45,724 bases of DNA from Acetobacteroides hydrogenigenes. Its GTDB lineage: Bacteria > Bacteroidota > Bacteroidia > Bacteroidales > ZOR0009. Positions within the stretch are counted from its first letter, which is position 1. The number at the start of each line of letters is the position of its first letter. Shown here one piece after another: positions 1 through 7,611 of this stretch. The position numbers were made by a program, and so were the translations under genes. The notes under the pieces are model-generated. The model was not told the origin of the DNA. It made no database searches and worked only from the letters and a program-made list of their open reading frames with translations. Location of the stretch: the NCBI RefSeq assembly GCF_004340205.1, contig NZ_SLWB01000020.1, positions 1 through 45,724 of the forward strand. Reading direction: 5' to 3'.

Positions 1-816
1 ACATTTTGCCACATGCCACATAACTCTCACACCTTCAATTTTTTCGCCTCAATTTTCACCACATCAACCTCTCACAATTCGTTCTGTCCCCCTTACATAC
101 GCAACCGTGGCTCATTCATTATGCGCAATGTCGTAAACGTATATCCCGACACGCTTTGCTGGACAGCCGACTTCTCATACTCGTACAATGATCCTACAAC
201 GTCAACCTACTTTTGGCAGCCCAACTACGACGACTATCCAGTTGTTGGAGTAACTTGGAAACAAGCGTTCGCCTTCTGCGTTTGGAGAACAAACTACCTC
301 CGCGACTTCTTGAGCGAGCGTGGAGAATCTCCAGTTCACGAATACCGTCTTCCCACTGAGGCTGAATGGGAATACGCTTCGCGCGGAGGAATCGATCTAA
401 ACATGTATCCTTGGGGTAACTACTATACCAGAAATCAAAAGGGATGCTTTATTGCCAACTTCAAACCACTAAGAGGCAACTACTCTGACGATGGAGGCGT
501 TAAAACCGTCGCAGTAGCCTCGTATGAACCAAACGACTATGGTCTTTACGATATGGCTGGGAATGTTGCAGAGTGGACAAGTGATGCATACGACGAAAGC
601 GCTTACTCCCTAACTCACGATTTAAATCCTAGCTATCAGTATAATGCTAAGCCCAACGACAAACCTGCAAAGAAACGCAAGGTTATACGTGGTGGCTCTT
701 GGAAAGATGTGCAGCACTTCATTCAATCATCGGCTCGAACTTATGAGTATCAAGACACTGCACGCTCTTATATTGGATTCCGTTGTGTTCGTTCTTTAAT
801 GGGGGGTAATTTTTAA
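1..816 (+). CDS. gldK: GldK, type IX secretion lipoprotein (5' truncated by window edge)
   Basis: C-terminal part of GldK/PorK, the outer-membrane lipoprotein that forms a periplasmic ring with GldN in the type IX secretion system. The frame is open from base 1, so the gene begins outside the window; the ATG at 13 is internal. The visible 271 residues hold the formylglycine-enzyme-like (FGE-sulfatase) fold typical of GldK: VYPDTLCW, DYPVVGVTWKQAFAFC, RLPTEAEWEYASRGG, YEPNDYGLYDMAGNVAEW, RKVIRGGSWKD and ARSYIGFRCVR. Family members are about 450 residues long, so roughly 180 residues and the lipoprotein signal are missing here. The first 35 or so visible residues align poorly with what I remember of the family. 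It heads the gldKLMN operon, with gldL 11 bases downstream. Confidence 0.95.
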   Translation, partial: TFCHMPHNSHTFNFFASIFTTSTSHNSFCPPYIRNRGSFIMRNVVNVYPDTLCWTADFSYSYNDPTTSTYFWQPNYDDYPVVGVTWKQAFAFCVWRTNYLRDFLSERGESPVHEYRLPTEAEWEYASRGGIDLNMYPWGNYYTRNQKGCFIANFKPLRGNYSDDGGVKTVAVASYEPNDYGLYDMAGNVAEWTSDAYDESAYSLTHDLNPSYQYNAKPNDKPAKKRKVIRGGSWKDVQHFIQSSARTYEYQDTARSYIGFRCVRSLMGGNF

Positions 817-827
817 ACTTGGGAATT

Positions 828-1955
828 ATGAAAGGGAAATTAGACTTTGTACAAACAGAGGGTTGGAAGAATTTTATGGCAAAACTCTATGGATGGGGTG
901 CTAGTGCCGTAATTGTTGGAGCGTTGTTCAAGCTAATGCACTGGCCGGGTGCTGGTCCTATGCTTGTAATTGGAATGGGTACAGAGGCTGTTATTTTCTT
1001 CTTTTCTGCATTTGAGCCAGTACACGAAGAGTACGACTGGAAACTTGTATTCCCTGAACTTGCAATAAAAGATGAGGAAAGCCTAGAAAGAATTAGAGAA
1101 GAGCGTAAGAAGGAAAAAGAGATTAAAACTCCTAGCCAAGTTAGCACAGGTGGTGCAACTAGCATGGTAAACATTCCCAATATTGACATATCAATAGATC
1201 AAGGCTCTATCGACAAGGTCAACAAGGGCCTCGGCGATCTTGCTAATGCCGCTTCAAAGATTGCAGACATATCTGGCGTTACTCTAGTTGTTGACGATTT
1301 TTCTGGCAAACTTCAAAAAGCATCAGCAGGCGTAGATGAGCTTAATGGACAAATTGGAACGTCTAGCAAAAAACTAGGAGAATCGGTTGACACTCTCAGC
1401 AACTCATTCCTTAATGGTGTTAGTTCTGTAAACCAAGCAGGAGATGCTCTTGTAGAAGGTGTTAAGCAGGCAACAAATACGCTCTCGCAAAGCCTAAAGG
1501 AAAGTGCATCTTCAATGACTAGCCACTTCGAAAAAGCAGGAAATACCATCGAAAGCACCATATCAGCAAGCACTAAAGAATTATCTGAGAAGATCTACCA
1601 ATCGGCAGATGTTCTATCTTCTTCATTCGAAAAGGTTAGCCGCCAGGTTCTAGCCGACCTAGAAGCCGTAAAAACTGGCAATGGAAACCAACAAAAGAAC
1701 ATCGAAACGCTAAATAAGAATTTGGCAACACTAAATTCTATATACGAGCTACAAATTCAAGAAACAGACAAGCATCTAAAGAATTCGAATAGTCTTTACC
1801 AAGGTGTAGAGGGAATGATTAAGGATATCCGCCTGTCTGTTGAGGAAACACAGAAATTCCGACAAAGCATGCATGCCCTAAACTCGAACATCAACTCGTT
1901 GAACGATGTATATGGTAATATGCTTACAGCTATTCACGCTGTTCATAACAACTAA
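828..1955 (+). CDS. gldL: GldL, type IX secretion inner-membrane motor protein
   Basis: GldL/PorL, the inner-membrane protein that with GldM forms the proton-driven motor of the type IX secretion system. I chose ATG 828 (MKGKLDFVQTEGWKNFMAKL) over an upstream in-frame TTG at 819. Two transmembrane segments lie near residues 19-36 and 42-60 and include the family sequence GALFKLMHWPGAGPMLVIGM with its intramembrane histidine. The motor glutamate is likely in the second segment (GTEAVIFFFSAFEP). The remaining 310 or so residues are polar and helical, probably a cytoplasmic coiled coil. At 375 residues it is longer than the Flavobacterium protein (about 215), as I recall for Bacteroidales homologues. 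It sits between gldK and gldM. Confidence 0.95.
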   Translation: MKGKLDFVQTEGWKNFMAKLYGWGASAVIVGALFKLMHWPGAGPMLVIGMGTEAVIFFFSAFEPVHEEYDWKLVFPELAIKDEESLERIREERKKEKEIKTPSQVSTGGATSMVNIPNIDISIDQGSIDKVNKGLGDLANAASKIADISGVTLVVDDFSGKLQKASAGVDELNGQIGTSSKKLGESVDTLSNSFLNGVSSVNQAGDALVEGVKQATNTLSQSLKESASSMTSHFEKAGNTIESTISASTKELSEKIYQSADVLSSSFEKVSRQVLADLEAVKTGNGNQQKNIETLNKNLATLNSIYELQIQETDKHLKNSNSLYQGVEGMIKDIRLSVEETQKFRQSMHALNSNINSLNDVYGNMLTAIHAVHNN

Positions 1956-1980
1956 ACTCTTACCAAAATTAGAATAAATC

Positions 1981-3555
1981 ATGGCAGGAGGTAAACAGAC
2001 ACCAAGGCAGAAGATGATTGGGATGATGTATTTGGTGCTCACAGCAATGTTAGCGCTAAATGTGTCTGCCGAAGTGTTAGAAGCTTTTGTCCTTGTAGAT
2101 AACGGACTAAACCAAACGCTAAAGAGTTTTCGATCAAAAAACGAAGACTACTACAACCTGATTGCTGCTGCTGAAAAAAATAACCCAGCAAAGGCTAAGA
2201 AATGGATGGATAAGTCCGCCATCTTAAAAGAAAAAGCGCTAGAACTATGCAAGTACATAGAGGAGGTAAAGGTCAAAATAGTAAAAACAGCTGACGGAGA
2301 AACAGCAGAAGCGGTATCGAGCACTGGAGTAGATGGCCATAAGGTTTTGGCAAAAAGTGACACCAGCGTCCCTGCAAATATTCTGTTAGGACCTAATGAA
2401 AACGGAGATGCTTACGAGATAAAGAAGAAAATAGAGAAGTTCAAAACAGAAATTCTTGGCTTGATCGAAGAAAAAGACCGTTTCCCCGTACTTGTACAAA
2501 CCATAAATCGAATTCTTGACACTCAAGACCCACCTCTATCTAAAGATGGTGAGAAAAGAACTTGGGCATCTATCAGATTTGAAGGGGTTCCGCTTATTTC
2601 GACGCTACCTTTGCTATCAAATATGCAGGTTGACGTTCTCAACTGCGAAGCACTCCTTCTCGACCACTTCTTTAAGCAGATTGATGCACAAGATGTTCGT
2701 GTTAACGCATTCGACGTTGTGGTAGTGCCAGAAGCATCTACAATACTAAAGGGTGAAACGTTTAAGGCTAGCGTAATGCTTGCTGCATACGACAAAACGC
2801 AGCTCCCAACCATATCGGTTAATGGAGCATCGTGCAAGATAGAGGAAGGAAAGGGTATCTACGAGGCTATTGGCAATTCACTTGGAGAAAAGACTCTAAA
2901 ATGCCAGGTAATCGTAAAAGGACCAGACGGAACACCTCAAAAATACGAGAAGGAATATAAATATCAGGTTATTCAACCTATGTTTACCGTTTCTCCAACA
3001 AAGATGAACGTGCTTTACAGAGGGATTGAGAATCCTGTAGAACTTAGCGTATCTGGTGTACCAAACGAAAACGTTATGGTAGAAATATCCAACGCTTCTA
3101 TCCGCAAAGCCGGAGGCGTATTCCTGGTAGAGCCAGGTGCAGGACGTGAATGTCAAGTTAGGGTTTTCGCAAAAATTGGCGCAACCAAAAAGCTTATGGG
3201 AACCTCATCATTCCGCGTAAAGCAGCTGCCGCCTCCAACTCCACGCCTTGACGGTGCAAGTTCAAAAACCATAAGCAAATCTATTCTTATGTCGTCATTA
3301 GGCATACGAGCAGAAATGCCACAAGATTTCGACTTCGATCTAAAGTATACAATCCGCTCTTTTGTGATTACAGGACGAAGTAGAGATGGATACGATCAGA
3401 GCGAAAGCTCGAATAGCGCAGCCTTTACCAGCAGCCAAAAAGCAATTCTTGCCAATGTTACATCAGGGCAAAGAGTATTTATTTCTGAAATAAAAGCAGT
3501 TGGCCCTGATGGTAGAGTCGTAGAGTTGAATGATTTAGTATATAAAATTCGATAG
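1981..3555 (+). CDS. gldM: GldM, type IX secretion motor/shaft protein
   Basis: GldM/PorM, a single-pass inner-membrane protein whose long periplasmic part links the GldL motor to the GldK/GldN ring. The N-terminus has the hallmark GldM opening: a short cytoplasmic stretch (AGGKQTPRQKMIGMMYLVL), one membrane segment (about residues 15-33), then SAEVLEAFVLVDNGL. A helical periplasmic region (to about residue 215) precedes several beta-rich domains, as in known GldM structures. The length of 524 residues matches the family. The start follows gldL by 25 bases and the stop lies two bases before gldN, so translation is probably coupled within one transcript. Confidence 0.96.
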   Translation: MAGGKQTPRQKMIGMMYLVLTAMLALNVSAEVLEAFVLVDNGLNQTLKSFRSKNEDYYNLIAAAEKNNPAKAKKWMDKSAILKEKALELCKYIEEVKVKIVKTADGETAEAVSSTGVDGHKVLAKSDTSVPANILLGPNENGDAYEIKKKIEKFKTEILGLIEEKDRFPVLVQTINRILDTQDPPLSKDGEKRTWASIRFEGVPLISTLPLLSNMQVDVLNCEALLLDHFFKQIDAQDVRVNAFDVVVVPEASTILKGETFKASVMLAAYDKTQLPTISVNGASCKIEEGKGIYEAIGNSLGEKTLKCQVIVKGPDGTPQKYEKEYKYQVIQPMFTVSPTKMNVLYRGIENPVELSVSGVPNENVMVEISNASIRKAGGVFLVEPGAGRECQVRVFAKIGATKKLMGTSSFRVKQLPPPTPRLDGASSKTISKSILMSSLGIRAEMPQDFDFDLKYTIRSFVITGRSRDGYDQSESSNSAAFTSSQKAILANVTSGQRVFISEIKAVGPDGRVVELNDLVYKIR

Positions 3556-3557
3556 CC

Positions 3558-4466
3558 ATGAAAATGAAGCTTTTTACTTCAGCATTTCTATTTGCATTTG
3601 GCTTTTTATGTGTCAACGTAGCTGTTGCACAAGATGAAGAAATCAAGAAGCCTAGTCTTGTGCCTTTAAGCCCATACACTAAAAACATTTCGCACGAAAG
3701 AACACCTCTTGACTTTCATGCTGTTCAAGAAGCTGACATATACAGTTCTTGGAGAGTATGGAGGATGATAGACCTTAGAGAAAAACTTAACCATCCTCTT
3801 TACTATCCAACCGTACGAATGCGTAACAGGCACAGCTTTGTTCAGGTACTGGTAGATAGCATTAAGCACGGTGCAATTCGAGCTTACAGCCCCATAAACG
3901 ACGAATTTACCGATACCCTATCGTTCAAAGAAGTAGCAGAAAAATTTGGAGCCGTTGAGAAAAAAGAAACAAGGCAATCTCTTTCTGGTGCTGACACTAC
4001 GGTAACCATTCCGGCCGAATGGCGTTGGAGCGAAGTAAAGCAACTTCTTGTACTTGAAGAATGGTTTATAGACAAGCGTCGCTCAATACTTGATGTTCGC
4101 ATACTTGGAATCTGCCCAATCCGCGTCTTTAATAAAACGATCAAAACAGGAGATGAAGAAGCGGAAACGGATGCAGAAGATGACAGCGAATTAAGTAAGG
4201 TTAAACTCTTCTGGATATACTACCCAGAAGCTCGCAAGGTACTAGGCCGTACAATGGCATTTAACCCACAAAATATAGGTCCAGAATATACCTATGACGA
4301 CCTTTTACTAAAACGAAAATTCTCATCTTACATCACCAAAAAGGCTAACACCTACGACGATAGGAGCATTAGTGACTATACGGTTGGTGGAATTCCAAAT
4401 ATGCTCGAGGCAGAGCGTATTACCAACGAGATTATGGACAAGGAACAAGACCTTTGGGAATACTAG
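3558..4466 (+). CDS. gldN: GldN, type IX secretion periplasmic ring protein
   Basis: GldN/PorN, the periplasmic partner of GldK in the type IX secretion ring. A signal peptide is visible (MKMKLFTSAFLFAFGFLCVN, cleavage probably after VAVAQ near residue 25). The body carries family features: DIYSSWRVWRMIDLREKLNHP, the WRWSEVKQLLVLEEWFIDK region, LGICPIRVF, and the final FSSYITKKANTYDDRSISDY segment with NEIMDKEQDLWEY at the end. Its 302 residues are normal for GldN. It is the last gene of the gldKLMN unit and is followed 14 bases later by a strong terminator. Confidence 0.95.
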   Translation: MKMKLFTSAFLFAFGFLCVNVAVAQDEEIKKPSLVPLSPYTKNISHERTPLDFHAVQEADIYSSWRVWRMIDLREKLNHPLYYPTVRMRNRHSFVQVLVDSIKHGAIRAYSPINDEFTDTLSFKEVAEKFGAVEKKETRQSLSGADTTVTIPAEWRWSEVKQLLVLEEWFIDKRRSILDVRILGICPIRVFNKTIKTGDEEAETDAEDDSELSKVKLFWIYYPEARKVLGRTMAFNPQNIGPEYTYDDLLLKRKFSSYITKKANTYDDRSISDYTVGGIPNMLEAERITNEIMDKEQDLWEY

Positions 4467-4480
4467 GGTATATATAAAAA

Positions 4481-4513
4481 ACATAAAAGGAGGCTAAGCC
4501 TCCTTTTATGTTT
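4481..4513. terminator. Bidirectional intrinsic terminator between gldN and manC
   Basis: A perfect 15-bp inverted repeat (AACATAAAAGGAGGC / GCCTCCTTTTATGTT) has a 3-base loop. Its A/T-rich stem base gives a U-tract in both directions. It lies between two convergent genes and can end both transcripts. Confidence 0.9.
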
Positions 4514-4538
4514 TAATCCCAAGCCAACCAATAACCGA

Positions 4539-5624
4539 TTACTTAGGTTTAAAGTTCGTCTCAACATCAGAAGCATAATTCTTAATCTCGTGCTCATTAT
4601 GCTTATTAATAATCATTGTCGCATCATCTGTTTGGATAACAAGGTAATCTGTTAATCCTTCAACTATAATCGGACGATCGGTCTTATTCTCTATAATGCA
4701 TCCTGTAGAGCGGTATGCAAGAATCTTATTACCAACCCTAACATTATTTACCTCATCCTTAGGCGAGTTATTGAATAGAGAGTTCCATGTGCCAACGTCA
4801 GACCATCCAAAGTCGGCACAATGAACGTAGACATTGCTTGCGCTCTCCATTATACCATAGTCAATCGAAACAGATCGGCATAGGCTATACACCTTAGCAA
4901 TAAAGTCTTTTTCCTGAGGCGAATTATAGATACCAACGCCATCTCTAAACAACGAATCTATTTCGGGAAGATGAGTCGAAAAAGCTTTAAGGATCGACTT
5001 GAGGCTCCATATAAAGATTCCCGAATTCCAGACAAACTCACCGCTATCAACAAAAACTCTAGCAATCTCTCTATTGGGCTTTTCCGTAAACGTCTTTACC
5101 TTAAAGATAGAAGGATGCCCCTTAACAGCCTCATTATGGTTTATCTGAATGTAACCATACCCCGTTTCCGGACGATTGGGCGTAATGCCCAGCGTCATTA
5201 GAACATCCTGATTCTCGGTAAACACAAATGCCGATTCGACAGCCATAAGAAACTCGCTCTCGTTAAGGATCAGGTGATCGGCTGGGGTTACCACAATATT
5301 CGCATTCGGATCTATATTTAGGAGCTTATAGCTTGCATACGCAATACAAGGTGCCGTTTTCCTACGGAGAGGCTCAAGCAAAACCTGATTTTCAGTAAGC
5401 ATAGGAAGCTGCTCCAATACAAGCTCTTTGTAAATATCATTAGTAACAACAAAGATGTTCTCAACAGGAATGATACGACTAAAGCGATCGAAAGTACTTT
5501 GAAGAAAAGTTTTCCCAACACCCAAAAGGTCAAGAAACTGTTTCGGAGTCGAAGTATTGCTCAACGGCCAAAAGCGGCTACCAATACCACCTGCCATTAT
5601 AATACAGTAACGATTTGAAGCCAT
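4539..5624 (-). CDS. manC: Mannose-1-phosphate guanylyltransferase
   Basis: Makes GDP-mannose from mannose 1-phosphate and GTP, the precursor for mannose- and fucose-containing glycans. The nucleotidyltransferase signature is at the N-terminus (IIMAGGIGSRFWPLSNTSTPKQFLDLLG), followed by VTPADHLI (about residues 95-102), GYGYIQI and FTEKPN (about 173-178). The protein ends soon after the beta-helix part (361 residues), so it lacks the C-terminal phosphomannose isomerase domain of the bifunctional AlgA type. It stands alone, convergent to the gld operon, with a -7 box just upstream. In a T9SS organism GDP-mannose may feed surface glycan or A-LPS synthesis; that link is inference. Confidence 0.93.
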   Translation of the reverse strand: MASNRYCIIMAGGIGSRFWPLSNTSTPKQFLDLLGVGKTFLQSTFDRFSRIIPVENIFVVTNDIYKELVLEQLPMLTENQVLLEPLRRKTAPCIAYASYKLLNIDPNANIVVTPADHLILNESEFLMAVESAFVFTENQDVLMTLGITPNRPETGYGYIQINHNEAVKGHPSIFKVKTFTEKPNREIARVFVDSGEFVWNSGIFIWSLKSILKAFSTHLPEIDSLFRDGVGIYNSPQEKDFIAKVYSLCRSVSIDYGIMESASNVYVHCADFGWSDVGTWNSLFNNSPKDEVNNVRVGNKILAYRSTGCIIENKTDRPIIVEGLTDYLVIQTDDATMIINKHNEHEIKNYASDVETNFKPK

Positions 5625-5649
5625 TACATCATTTTTTATGTTGCAGAAG

Positions 5650-5657
5650 CAAAGGTA
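5650..5657 (-). promoter_or_regulatory. -7 promoter element for manC
   Basis: Reads TACCTTTG on the - strand, a full match to the Bacteroidota -7 consensus TAnnTTTG, about 25 bases before the manC ATG. No well-spaced -33 TTTG is evident. Confidence 0.6.
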
Positions 5658-5682
5658 CTAATAATATCTTCCAAATATAAAA

Positions 5683-5713
5683 TTGGTTAAGCCATCAATC
5701 TTCCGTACTTTTG
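5683..5713 (+). promoter_or_regulatory. Promoter of the mlaE-mlaF operon
   Basis: TTG at 5683-5685, 20 bases, then TACTTTTG at 5706-5713. This is the canonical Bacteroidota layout. Transcription would begin around 5720, giving a very short leader before the ATG at 5732. Confidence 0.75.
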
Positions 5714-5731
5714 CACATATAAAGCGTAGTA

Positions 5732-6472
5732 ATGAACTTTTTTGCATCAATAGGCAAATACACCCTCTTTATCCACCGAGTTTTCTCGAAACCCGAGAAA
5801 TGGAGCATTTACTATAGCAGAACCATCATCGAGATAGAGAAGTTGGGGATAAATTCAATCGGCATTGTACTTATTATATCCGTTTTCATGGGGGCGGTAA
5901 TAACCCTACAAACGGCTTATAATACCACTAGCCCCCTACTTCCGACCTATATCATCGGGGTTGCTGCACGAGACTCCATACTCCTAGAGTTTAGCTCCAC
6001 AATTGTTGCCCTTATTCTAGCAGGGAAAGTAGGCTCCAATATTTCTTCTGAAATAGGAACCATGCGCATAACCGAACAAATTGATGCGCTCGAAATAATG
6101 GGGGTAAATTCTGCTGGATTTCTTGTCATGCCAAAGATTATTGGCGCGATGTTCTTCTTCCCCGTTCTAACAATCCTTAGCATGGTAATCGGCATCTTTG
6201 GAGGATGGCTCGTGGGCGAGTTTACAGGGGTAATTACCACCATGGAATACATCAAAGGGATACAATGGGGCTTCATTCCTTTCTACGTAACCTACAGCCT
6301 CGTTAAAAGCGTTATTTTTGCCTTCATCATAACTTCCGTGGCTGCTTTTCACGGATACCACGTAAAAGGAGGCTCTCTAGAAGTTGGAAAGGCCAGCACC
6401 AAAGCTGTTGTTGTAAGCAGCATCCTCGTTTTACTCTTCAACCTAGTCATTACCCAACTACTGCTAAAATGA
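5732..6472 (+). CDS. mlaE: MlaE-family lipid ABC transporter permease
   Basis: Inner-membrane permease of the MlaE type, which with an MlaF ATPase moves phospholipid between inner and outer membrane. The 246 residues contain an N-terminal amphipathic region, about five membrane segments, and the family core with SSEIGTMRITEQIDALEIMG (about residues 107-126), where the EIGTM motif contacts the ATPase. The C-terminal GYHVKGGSLEVGKASTKAVV stretch is also typical. It overlaps the ATPase gene by four bases (ATGA). No MlaD-like MCE gene follows, so that partner must be encoded elsewhere. Confidence 0.92.
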   Translation: MNFFASIGKYTLFIHRVFSKPEKWSIYYSRTIIEIEKLGINSIGIVLIISVFMGAVITLQTAYNTTSPLLPTYIIGVAARDSILLEFSSTIVALILAGKVGSNISSEIGTMRITEQIDALEIMGVNSAGFLVMPKIIGAMFFFPVLTILSMVIGIFGGWLVGEFTGVITTMEYIKGIQWGFIPFYVTYSLVKSVIFAFIITSVAAFHGYHVKGGSLEVGKASTKAVVVSSILVLLFNLVITQLLLK

Positions 6473-7239
6473 TACGCTGCATAAACGTCTGCAAAACCTT
6501 TGACGACCGTGAGGTGCTGAGCAATATTGATACAACCTTTGAAAAAGGAAAGACAAACCTCATTATAGGTCAGAGCGGATCTGGGAAAACCGTTCTGCTA
6601 AAATGCATGGTAGGACTACACGAGGTTACCTCTGGCGATATCATGTACAGCGAGACCAACTTTTCAGCGCTATCCAACAAACAGCGAAGCGAAGAGCGTA
6701 AAAAGATTGGTATGATATTTCAGGGTGGAGCGCTATTCGACTTTGCCACCGTAGAAGGAAATGTGCTGTTTCCGCTAAATATGTTCACCAATATGAGCGA
6801 AGAGGAGAAGCTTGATAGAGCAAACTTTTGCCTCAGAAGGGTGAACCTGATAAACGTTAACCACCTTTACCCCTCACAAATAAGCGGAGGTATGCAGAAG
6901 CGAGTTGCTATTGCACGAGCAATTGCGCTAAACCCCAAGTACCTGTTCTGCGACGAACCCAACTCGGGCCTAGATCCCATCACTGCAGGCATCATAGACA
7001 ACCTGATAAAGGAGCTAACCATAGAATACGACATCACTACCATTATTAACACCCACGATATGAATTCGGTGATGCAAATTGGAGACAAAGTAATGTTCAT
7101 TCATGAGGGCAAGAAATGGTGGGAAGGTTCTAAAGATGATATTCTTGATAGCGACAATCCTGAATTGAACAAATTCGTATTTGCCTCAGAAATGGCACAA
7201 ATGGTAAAAAAATACCATAACAGGCTAAAAATGAAGTAG
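6469..7239 (+). CDS. mlaF: MlaF-family lipid ABC transporter ATPase
   Basis: Cytoplasmic ATPase partner of the upstream MlaE permease. Visible motifs are Walker A GQSGSGKT (about residues 34-41), the Q-loop in MIFQGGALFDFATV, signature ISGGMQKR (about 140-147), Walker B YLFCDEPNSGLDP, and the switch histidine in NTHDM. The FDFATVEGNVLFPL region after the Q-loop is typical of MlaF rather than of importers. The 256 residues match the family. Start and stop codons of the two genes overlap, indicating one operon. The gene ends five bases from the convergent DUF4834 gene. Confidence 0.92.
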   Translation: MIRCINVCKTFDDREVLSNIDTTFEKGKTNLIIGQSGSGKTVLLKCMVGLHEVTSGDIMYSETNFSALSNKQRSEERKKIGMIFQGGALFDFATVEGNVLFPLNMFTNMSEEEKLDRANFCLRRVNLINVNHLYPSQISGGMQKRVAIARAIALNPKYLFCDEPNSGLDPITAGIIDNLIKELTIEYDITTIINTHDMNSVMQIGDKVMFIHEGKKWWEGSKDDILDSDNPELNKFVFASEMAQMVKKYHNRLKMK

Positions 7240-7244
7240 CAGCC

Positions 7245-7544
7245 TTACTTTATCTCTTCAAAGTCTACGTAGTCGCCAGTATCTCTTTTGATTTTCTTGT
7301 CCTGCTTAGCGTTTGAATTGGTAATTGTAACATCACCCTCGCGATGGTTCTCCTCTTGCGAAGTTTGCCTGTTGCCGCCAAAACCGTAGGTAAAGTTATG
7401 GAAGAAGGCTCCGTTGCCATTCTCAAAACCTCCAAAACGTTTTTGCATTCGCTTTATGTATAGTTTTAGGGCTAACTTCCCCAGAAAACCAAGAAGATAG
7501 AATCCAAGAATCAGAAAAATAATAAAAGTCAAAAATCCTTCCAT
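7245..7544 (-). CDS. DUF4834 family small membrane protein
   Basis: A 99-residue protein with one N-terminal membrane segment (GFLTFIIFLILGFYLLGFLG) followed by KLALKLYIKRMQKRFGG and an acidic, polar tail ending VDFEEIK. This is the layout of DUF4834 proteins, found in Bacteroidota and of unknown function. I chose ATG 7544 (MEGFLTF) rather than an in-frame codon at 7577, because a -7 promoter box lies at 7563-7570 and the 11 extra residues look unlike a family start. The upstream large gene ends 67 bases before this start, so both a private promoter and read-through are possible. Confidence 0.8.
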   Translation of the reverse strand: MEGFLTFIIFLILGFYLLGFLGKLALKLYIKRMQKRFGGFENGNGAFFHNFTYGFGGNRQTSQEENHREGDVTITNSNAKQDKKIKRDTGDYVDFEEIK

Positions 7545-7562
7545 TTCAAAAAAATTACGCGC

Positions 7563-7570
7563 CAAAGATA
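7563..7570 (-). promoter_or_regulatory. -7 promoter element for the DUF4834 gene
   Basis: Reads TATCTTTG on the - strand, a full TAnnTTTG match 18 bases before the chosen ATG. It supports the shorter start. Confidence 0.55.
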
Positions 7571-7611
7571 GCACCATTGCTACAAAATAACCTACTTAAA
7601 AATTGCTTTCT